Shown here piece after piece: positions 9,907 to 19,100 of a stretch of 19,517 nt of DNA. The notes under the pieces are model-generated. The model had not been told where the DNA came from, made no database searches, and saw only the letters and a list, made by a program, of their open reading frames with translations. Made by a program: the position numbers and the translations under genes. Numbering within the stretch: the stretch's first letter is position 1; each line of letters begins with the position of its first letter. The stretch is from NCBI GenBank assembly GCA_004335835.1, contig RWJK01001529.1, positions 4,429-23,945 on the forward strand, in the 5' to 3' direction. The stretch comes from Scenedesmus sp. ARA3. Taxonomy: Eukaryota; Chlorophyta; Chlorophyceae; Sphaeropleales; Scenedesmaceae.

Positions 9907-11494
9907 CAGTGGGGCCTGGCGGGCCTGGAGGCTGGGCTGGGCACCTACCTGGCAGGGCGGCTGGACGGCGCGCGCAGCCTGGCTCGGCTGCTGGCGCTGC
10001 AGCTGTTCCACCAGCTGGAAGTGGGGCAGGCGGGCGAGGCGGAAGGTGAGCATTCGTGATTCATTTGATATCAAATGTCATAATCTTCATAGCAATTGTT
10101 GTGTGCTGTGCAGTCTTGTGCTGGTATGGCTTGTGCCGGTAATGTGCGCTGCAGCTCTTGGACCAGCTGGAAGTAGGGCAGGCAGGCGAGGCGGAAAGTG
10201 GGCGTAGCCGATGGTGTGCTGCTTGAAATTTCAGCTGTTGTGTAGCCTTGCTTTCATCTGCCCCAGCCAGTTCATGACTGCAGTTCAACGGAACATAAGA
10301 CGTACATGCGCTGCCTGGCTTTCTGCCACAAGACACAGGCGACATGGAGGGCATGGCAGCAGCAGGTGACGGCCCCAGCCAGGCGCTGGCTGCAACCAAC
10401 CAACCTAATTAAAAAAACATTTATAACATTAACAACAGACAAATAACAACAACATCGATAATAACAATAATAATGCCACTTGTGCATGCAGGCGACATGG
10501 AAGGCATGGTGGCAGCGGGTGACGGCCCCAGCCAGGCGCTGGCTGCAACCAACCAACTTAATATAAAAAACATTTATAACGTTAACAACAGACAAATAAC
10601 AAAAACATCGATAATAACAATAATCATGCCACTTGTGCATGCAGGCGACATGGAGGGCATGGCGGCAGCGGGTGACGGCCCCAGCCAGGCGCTGGCTGTG
10701 CTGATGGAGCAGCAGCCACTGCTGGAGGTGGTGGTGCGCTTCAACGAGGGGCTGCTGCGGCAGACAGATAACAGCCGCAATACATTGGTCAGCAGGCTGG
10801 TGGCAGTCATACAGGTGCGGCTGTCACACAGTGTTATATATGTTGTTACAACAGAGTGCCCAGCGAGCAGCTGTTTACACCAGGGCAATGGCTCAGCACG
10901 TTTAGCAGATGCTGCAGTGGGCTGGATCAGCTGTGTTTGGGTTTGCTGGAGGTGGTGGTGCGCTTCAACGAGGGGCTGCTGCGGCAGAGCAGCAACAGCA
11001 GGAACACGCTGATCAGCAGGCTGGTGGCAGTCATACAGGTGCGGCTGGCTTAGCGCGTGTTGTGTTGTTGTTGAAACACATTCTTTGCTGGCCAGCTGTT
11101 GAAACAAGGGCAATTCGCCAAAGGCGCGAGACAGATTTCGTTAACCTATGCATGTACTGGAGTAGAACCTATGCATGTACTGGAGGTGGTGGTGTGCTTT
11201 ACCGAAGGCCTGCTGCGGCAGAGCAGCAACAGCAGGAAAACGCTGATCAGCAGGCTGGTGGCAGTCATACAGGTGCGCCTGGCTTAGCGCGTGTTGTGTT
11301 GTTGTTGAAACACATTCTTTGCTGGCCAGCTGTTGAAACAAGGGCAGTGTGCTGAAGGCGCTTGGCAGATGTTTTCATTAATCGGATCAAATCGAAATTG
11401 AAGATGTGATGCGCAATTTCTTGTTTTGTGACTGCGGTTACACATCTTGTCCTGGTGCCTCACACATTCCAGCTGCACTCCGGTTGTTGCAACA

Positions 11495-11526
<32 letters not shown>

Positions 11527-11895
11527 AGGACCACTCGCTGGAGCAGCAGTCCGACCCTGCCTTTGCTGTTGCACTGGACCAGTACGGCTGCCTGGCTGCA
11601 CGCACCTGGTACACCACACAGGTGCGGCTGCCGCAGCTATTCGTTGCTGATTATTTGTCCAATATTTGATTTGTTATTTGGGCTGCGCTGGGAGGCGGCA
11701 CCCACATGGTACACCACACAGGTGCGGCTGCCGCAGCGATGTGTTGATTGTCAGTTGTTTCCTACAGGAACGTGGCGAGCTGTGCGCTGCGTTGCTGTAC
11801 ATGCCCACGCTCAATGCTGCTGCGGCTTGTGTCACCGCTTGTTTCTGTTTCGTGCAGGAGCGCGGCGAGCTGTGCCGCGCGCTGCTGTACTCACC

Positions 11896-11928
<33 letters not shown>

Positions 11929-11987
11929 GCTGCTGCTATGTCATCTGCAGGACGCGGCGAGCTGTGCCGCGCGCTGCTGTACTCACC

Positions 11988-12040
<53 letters not shown>

Positions 12041-15000
12041 ACTACTCCTACAGGAGCGCGGCGAGCTGTGCCGTGCGCTGCTGTACGCTGTGGTGCTCAG
12101 CCCTGTGCTGCTCACGCCAGCCACGCTGGCTGAGCTGCTTGACTTGCTGGAGGGCCTGGCTGGCAGGCTCAAGGAGGCCAAAGGAGGCCCAGGTGGGTTG
12201 CTGCTGCGGTTGATTGATTGGATTTCTGGTGTTTTTTTTGCCATGCTGATCACCCCACCTGACTTAGCTGAGCTGCTGGGCTTGCTTGACTCCCTGGCGG
12301 GACGGTTGAAGGAGGCCAAAGGAGGCCCAGGTGCGGCTCATGCTGCTCACACCAGCCACGCTGAGCTGCTTGGCTTGTTGGAGGGCCAAAGGAGGCCCAG
12401 GTGGGTTTACGCTCCTGCTTGACTCAGCTTTCTTGAAGTGTAGTTGTTGACCGTGCTGCTGACCCCGGTTGGTTTGGGAGCGGCTCTCCATTTTTTGGGT
12501 TCAACTCTTGCTGGAAAAATGTGTAACTGATTGATTGATTGCTGACCCCGGCCACCTTGGCTGAGCTGCTGGGGCTGCTCGAGTCAATAACAGGCAGTTA
12601 TTGTCCATGCAGTTTCTGTTTACGTAGTAGGCTACTGTGAGTGTAGCTTTTTTGTCTAGTGTAGCAATTTGGCTACTCTCTAGGCACCCTTGAGTGCAGC
12701 ACCCCAGCAAGGCTAGGCTGGCGTCCTTGCTCACCCTGCTGTGTTTTGCCTCGCCTGCTGTGCTTGCTGCGCACCGTCCATTTGCCAACTGCCATCAACC
12801 AACGCCGCCACGCCACATCTGGCGCGGGATCTGCAGCCGCTGTGCGGCACGCGCAGTGGCAGCAGATCACCTGCGTGCTGCTGGCAGTGGTGGCAGCAAT
12901 CTCCATGGGCAATGCAGCTGGCGGTGCTCCGCGGCAGCCGGCAGCGCTTGCGCAGCTGCTGTGCGCACAGGAGCTGACGGCGCACCTGCAGAAGAGTGAG
13001 TGGCTGTCGGTTCTGCGATTCAAAAGCGTCATGGCTGCGCTAAGAGTAGGCCGACCTCGTCGCCTGTATGTGCTGAAGCAGAGTCTTCTCTACTGTATCA
13101 AGTACTGCGAAGGCATGATGTTTCAATATCTTCGGCCGCAGCAGTCATGCCACTCGTGCCAAGCCGCGCCGTGTGCTGCCCCTCAAGACTATTTTTGCTT
13201 CTGCTGCGCACCATTCACTGCGCCCTGCAACAACCGCTCATACCGTTGCCCAGTCATTGCAGTCGTGGAGGCTACGGATGGCTTCTTGGCATCCACAGCA
13301 TGCAGCTTTGGCTCGTCATTGCTTTCACAAACCGTGTTTGAAAAGCCCATATTCTTCAAAATGTGGCTTTCACGGTGCTCTTGGCCTGTACTACATTGCA
13401 CATGTTGCTGCCATCACCACTGCAGCCAGCCACTGCGCCCATGCCGCCACGACCCTGCATCAACCCTTTTTGAGACACTCTTTTGTTATGTTATTTTGCT
13501 GCAGTCGCAGAGGCTAAGGATGGCTTCTCAGCTGTCGTGGCTCTCGCGTGGGGCCTCACCCGCGATGCCCTCGCCACCAGCACGGCCACAGCCAACCTGC
13601 ACAGCACGCACGCCTCAATCACAGCACAGCAATCCATCACCGCAGCAGCCAGCGGCGGGTTTGATGCTGCACTGTCTTCGAGTGCACTGCTGGAAGCAGC
13701 AGGCAAAGCAAGGGCCCTGGGGGTTCTGTCAGGCCTGCTGGGCAGTGCTGCTTTTGCACTGGAGCCTGAGGAGGGGCACCGGCACTTGTGTGCGAGGATG
13801 GTGTACCGGCTGCTGACTGAGATGCTGGAGTTTGACGTGCAGAACCGCAGGTGAGGGTTTCAGTGCTTCGGAACGGGTGGGGTGCGAGGGTTTAGGTAGG
13901 GGCATGTGCTTGAGCCCTTGAACCCTGTGGTGTGCGAGGATGGTGTACCGGCTGCTGACGGAGATGCTGGAATTTGTTGTGCAGAACCGCAGGTGAGGGG
14001 TGGTTAGGGGCTGGGGTTTGGGCAGGGGCACATGCTAAACCCTTGGACGTGTGTGGCAGCTGTTATGTAATTTTTGTGCCTTGCTATCAGGGCTGCTGGG
14101 CAGTGCTGCTTTTGGGCTGGAGCCTGAGGAGGGGCACCATCACTTGTGTGCGAGGATGGTGTACCGGCTGCTGACTGAAATGCTGGAGTTTGATGTGCAG
14201 AACCGCCGGTGAGGGTTTGGGGTTGGGCGGTAGATGGGGCTAAGGTTTGGGTAGGGGCCTGTGCTTGAGCCCTTAAACACAGGCTTGGGTGGAACTGTGC
14301 GAATTGTTGCCGCTGCAATCCCAACAAATCAGCACGCCATTGTGTTACATTGTGTTATATAACACATTTGTAACATTACAAATCTCGCGGCTGCAGGGAG
14401 CTCACGGAGAGCCTCATCAAGGCATCCAAGCAGCACATGGGCCAGCAACTCAGCAGCAGCAGGGGAGGCTCCTACCTCCCCCCAGGGGCCCCCAGCCTTG
14501 TTGCAACACTGCTAGGGCCTGCAAATGCAGCAGCAGGTGCAGCGGGAGCTGCCGGTGCAGCGCCTGGCACGCCGACGACAGCAGCGGGGCAGTTTGGGCA
14601 GTTTGCGCTGGTGCCGGCGGGCGGCGCGGCTGGCGGCATGCAGGGGGGCGCGGCGGCGCCGGGCGGGCAGGTGGGTGGGGGTGGGATGGGTTTGTCTGCT
14701 GAGTGTCGATCGCTGCTGTTGAATGTGGATTCAGGTGTTTTTCCAAATCTGTGTGTGCACTTTGACTTGGCAGGATGGCATGCACATGGTGACAGAACAG
14801 ATCTGCAGGATGGTGGACTGCATTGCGTGTGATCACGCGGTAGCTTGTGCGTGACACCACCCGGCAGGCATGCTTGCTGCTAGTCGCACCACCCACCCAA
14901 GATACTGAGACGTAAACAGCGAGCAGCAGCTCTGCCTACTGCACTCTGCAATACTGCACAGCCAGCTTCTAACAGCACCGATTTGGATCACAAGCGTACA

Positions 15001-16149
15001 AATGTCACTGCTGTGTGCATTCATGCATCTGTGTTTGCAGGCGTTGCATCAGCAGGCGGGCCTGGCTGGCGGTGACCACGTTTCTTTTCGCTGCTGGAGG
15101 CGCTGGCTGCCACACATCCAAACAGCCTTATTCTGAATCGGTTGTGTATGTTNTCTNGTGTTTCCGCAGGCCGCTCAGCAGCAGGCCTGGCTGGCGGCGA
15201 CGACCTTTCTTTGCTGCTGCTGGAGGCGCTGGCTGCCACACATCCAAACAGCCTTATTCTGAATCGGTTGTGTATGTTCTCTGATGTTTCCGCAGGCCGC
15301 TCAGCAGCAGGCCTGGCTGGCGGCGATGACCTTTCTTTGCTGCTGCTGGAGGCGCTGGCTGCCAAATTCAAACAGCCTGATGCTGACTTGGCTGTGTCTG
15401 TTCTATGCTGTTTCATTTTCGGCAGGCGGCTCAGCAGCAGGCGGGCCTGGCTGTCAGCGACGACCTTTCTTTGCTGCTGTCTTGTAAGGCACAAATCCTG
15501 TCACACACGCCTGCCATTAGGTGCTGACCAGGCTGTTTGTGTACTTGCTGTGCTGCAGGCGGTCCAACAGGTGGGCCTGGCAGGCGGTGACGATCTTTCT
15601 TCGCTGCTGGAGGCGCTGGCGGCCGTGTTTGGCGTGCGGCCGGGGCTGTGGTATGACGGTGAAGCGCCCGAGGCGTACCCACACGTCTCCAGCTTCATGA
15701 GCTACGTGAGCGTTTCTGTTATGTTACTTTGTTATTGTTATGTTGCTGTCATTGCTATGAAGCATCCACATAGGGGGCGGTTTATTTGAAGCTGAGACAC
15801 CCAGATGCTTTGTACGGGGGGTAAGCGACAAGCGAGGTATGGCTGTGATGCGCTTGAAGGGGGGTAAGCGGGAAGCAAGGTGGTCACTGCCAGTCAGCAC
15901 ACTGAACGGTCAGTGACAGCCCAGCACAGGGAGGGGGGTGGAGTGGCAAGCGACTTTCAGAAGCGACAGCTGTTGCCTCACTAACGCTCGGTAAGCGGTT
16001 GTCACCCCTCCACATAGCAACTGGGTGTCTCAGCTTCAACTAAACCGCCCCCATAGGACAACAGGGATGTGCTTGTGTCTTTGCTGTAATGTGTGACTGC
16101 TGCAGGCTTCCTATGCTGCACATGACATTCCCTGCAGCACTTGCCGACT

Positions 16150-16188
<39 letters not shown>

Positions 16189-19100
16189 ATCCCACCCTCC
16201 TCCCTGCAGGTTGCCGTGCATGGTGCCATGCAGCTGCCAGACGTGCGCGTGTCATTTCTGGGCGTGATGACCGCCCTGGCAGCAGGGCCCAAGGGCAGCA
16301 GGTTCATCTTGGCGCAGTTCAGGCAGAATGCTGCAAAAGCAGAGCTGGAGCACTTCACCTGGCGCAAGCTGTTCCAGACGGTTGTGGCCTACTGCAGGTG
16401 CGGCCGCCAGCACGCCTGGGGTTGGTGTGTTGTTGAAACATGAAGAATTGTATGTCTCCGTCATATATCACTTTGCCAGCGCCAGACCTGAGCTTTTGCA
16501 CTTCACTTGGCGCAAGCTGCTGAGCACGGACGCAACGCACTGCCTCCTTTTTGCATGCGGTTTGAGAAATCGCGATAGGCGGGTATGTCGCAAGGTGATG
16601 TACTGCCTACTGCGCTGATGGTCAACCTTTCTGATTGTACTGCCTGCACTGTGTGCAACTGTACTGCCTGTCCCTCAGGCGGTACGAGGAGCTGGAGCGA
16701 GAGGCGCTGATGTCGGGTGGCAATGTACTGCCTACCGGCCTGCTGGCTGCGCGTGACGATGCGTTGATGCCTGCTGGTGACGCTGCGCTGCTGGTGGCGT
16801 ACTTGGACCTGCTGGGGTGAGTGTTTTGCTGCATACTTATGACATGTCATACGGGGTTGGTTGATTGATGAGTTTGTGTGGTTGCTTGTTTGTGCGGTGT
16901 CTGCTGCACTGCTTGTTTGTGCGGTGTCTGCTGCACTGCTGGTGGCCTACTTGGACCTGCTGGGGTGAGTCTGTTTAGCTTGTCTTTTGGCATGCTGTAC
17001 ACGGTTGGTTTTTTGTTGAGGCGAGTGTTTTGGCATAGTGATGCCTGCGGGTGATGCTGCGCTGCTGGTGGCCTATTTGGACCTGCTGCGGTGAGCTGCT
17101 GCGTGCATGGAAGTACATCAGTCACTAGTGACAAAAAGAAGCATGGTGACCAATACCATGAATGCCGTGAGCAAACTGTGTTGGTTGTGGATATGGCTGG
17201 GAGTCCTCAGCAGTTGAGCAAGCTGGCAACGGCCACGCAAGTCTGCAGTTGCACCCACCCTCACTGGCTGCTGTGCTTGCTATGTATACCATGGAAATAT
17301 CGTGTGCATGCAGGCCGCATCATTCGCCAGGGCTCCAAGGAGGAGGTCAGGGCTGTGCTGCAGGGCCTGGAGCGTGATGTGGCTGGGTTTACCCAATAGA
17401 CACTATTTTGTCCACCCCCACTCACCAGAACTGCTGCCTTTTTGTCCCTTACCCACCGAAAACAAACCAAATCAACCACGCAGGCGCATCATCGGCCAGG
17501 GCAGCGAGGAGGAGGTGCGCGCCGCGCTGCAGGGCCTGGAGCGTGACGTGTCTGGCCTGCTGGGTGGGCTGCCGCTGTACGAGCCGCTCTTCCAGCTCAT
17601 GTGCCACGGCGTGCAGAGCAGCGTCAAGGCCGCGGTGTTCAGGTGAGAAAAGAAGGAAAAGCACGCTGAAAATAAAACTTTCAGGATTGGAATGCTCGTC
17701 CAGCTCATGTGCCGCGGCGTGCAGAGCTGTGTCACAGCAGCGGTGTATCAGTGAGCGGCCGAGTTTGCGGTGCAGCAGTGCGGTGTAGCGCCAGTGCGGC
17801 AGCTGGCCTGCTGGGTGGGCTGCCGCTGTACGAGCCGCTCCTCCAGCTCATGTGCCGCGGCGTGCCGAGCAGCGTCAAGGCTGCGGTGTTCAGGTGGGGC
17901 AAAGGGCGTGCCTGGCTCTGATGCGTAGGCGTTGTGACTGAGCCACAGAAAGCTGCTTTGCACTGCATGTGCAACTTGCTAGGTGCAAAGTGGATCATCA
18001 AAGCTCAAACATCTTGCTTTGCACGGTTTTGTTCTGTCATAACGCTGACCTAGCACCTGCTTTTGCTGCTGCTGCAACCCTGCCAGGTGCCCGGCCAGCC
18101 TGGCTCGCTTCAAGCAGCTTGCACCACGCCTGCTGGGTGGGGTTGCAGACAATTTTGCAGGCCATGTTTGACACACTTGCTGATCATGTGCTCTGGCGCC
18201 GGCCAATGGTGCTGCTGCTGCTGCTCTGCTGTTGACCTTGGTCAAACCCTTGGCAGGTGCCTGGCCAGCCTGGCTCGCTTCAAGGAGCTTGCACCACGTC
18301 TGCTGGACAGGCTGCTCATGGCGGCAGTGGTGGCGCAGCCGGCAGCAGTGCTGGAGGGCTATGCAGGTGGGCAGGGCGTTATAGCAGTGCGGGTTTTGCA
18401 GCTGGGTTGTTGTTATACTGTACTGTGCATGCCATGCGCTTGTGCTTGGCAACCGGCTGCAGGATCTGGCTGTACAGGCTGTGCGCTACGGCATGACTGG
18501 TATGTTTTGGTCTGCAGGCGGCGCTGCCGCTCGCTGATAGCTAAAGGATTGATAGCTCATGGTTTGTTAGCAGCGCAGGAAGTGGTGAATGTTACAGCAG
18601 AAACATGCTCAGCACGCAGCAAGTGCCCTTATTAGCGACCTGCGTTTGCTGGCTGAAATCAAATGTGATACCACGCCATCCCTCAGCGTCGACCACTGCT
18701 CTGCTGCCAACTGCTGCTGCAGGCCTGCCCCGCTTTGACCTACTGGCTCAAATCAACGAAGTCGAAGCAAGGCAAGAGGAATACACGGAAAGCCTCGCGT
18801 TTCTGAGCCTGGTCAACGCCCTGCTGGAGGGCCTAGGGCCTAATGGCCTGCCTGCAGGAGGCACGGCAGTGGCACATTACACGGCACTCGTGCTGCAGTA
18901 CATTGCGGGCAACCTGTGGCAGCGCGGCTACAGGTGAGAAGGCGGCTACGGTGGCTGATATGCTGCTGCTTGCGCTGGTTCATTATTTCAGCTGCTGACG
19001 TGGTGGCATGCCTTCTGCTTCTTTGCATGCGCCCTGCAGGGATCCCGCTCAAAAGTGGCAGCTTGCAGCAGCATGCTTCAAGCACTGCCAGCTGGCGCTA

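Noticed and set aside
9684..9944. - strand polySer and polyGln frames over the (CTG)28 tract
   Set aside because: Pure products of the repeat read on the opposite strand; no flanking coding signal.
11748..12422. 224-codon + strand frame and its overlapping frames
   Set aside because: It reads CTG tracts as polyCys, polyAla or polyLeu and passes through four copies of the exon 7 edge and their introns. Only 12054-12192 is real coding sequence.
12746..13816. 356-codon + strand frame
   Set aside because: It contains real exon 8 in frame but runs on through intron 8 and then reads exon 9 in the wrong frame (Cys/Trp/His-rich). Conservation and splice phases support the split.
13885..13900. Telomere-like GGGTTTAGG motif
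   Set aside because: A single occurrence, and the neighbouring intron copies read GGGTTTGGG and similar. It is part of the intron repeat, not a telomeric array.
14089..14214. Third copy of the exon 9 end as a mutually exclusive exon
   Set aside because: The frame is intact, but the copy begins in the middle of the exon with no matching donor upstream, so it cannot replace the functional part cleanly.
10339..15630. CRISPR-like or other spacer-repeat array
   Set aside because: The repeats are tandem exon and intron segments with degenerate copies and no regular unique spacers, in an intron-containing nuclear gene.
15142..15789. 215-codon frame across the exon 11 array
   Set aside because: It includes ambiguous bases and reads successive relic copies in alternating frames. 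Only its last part (15559-15705) agrees with Nup205.
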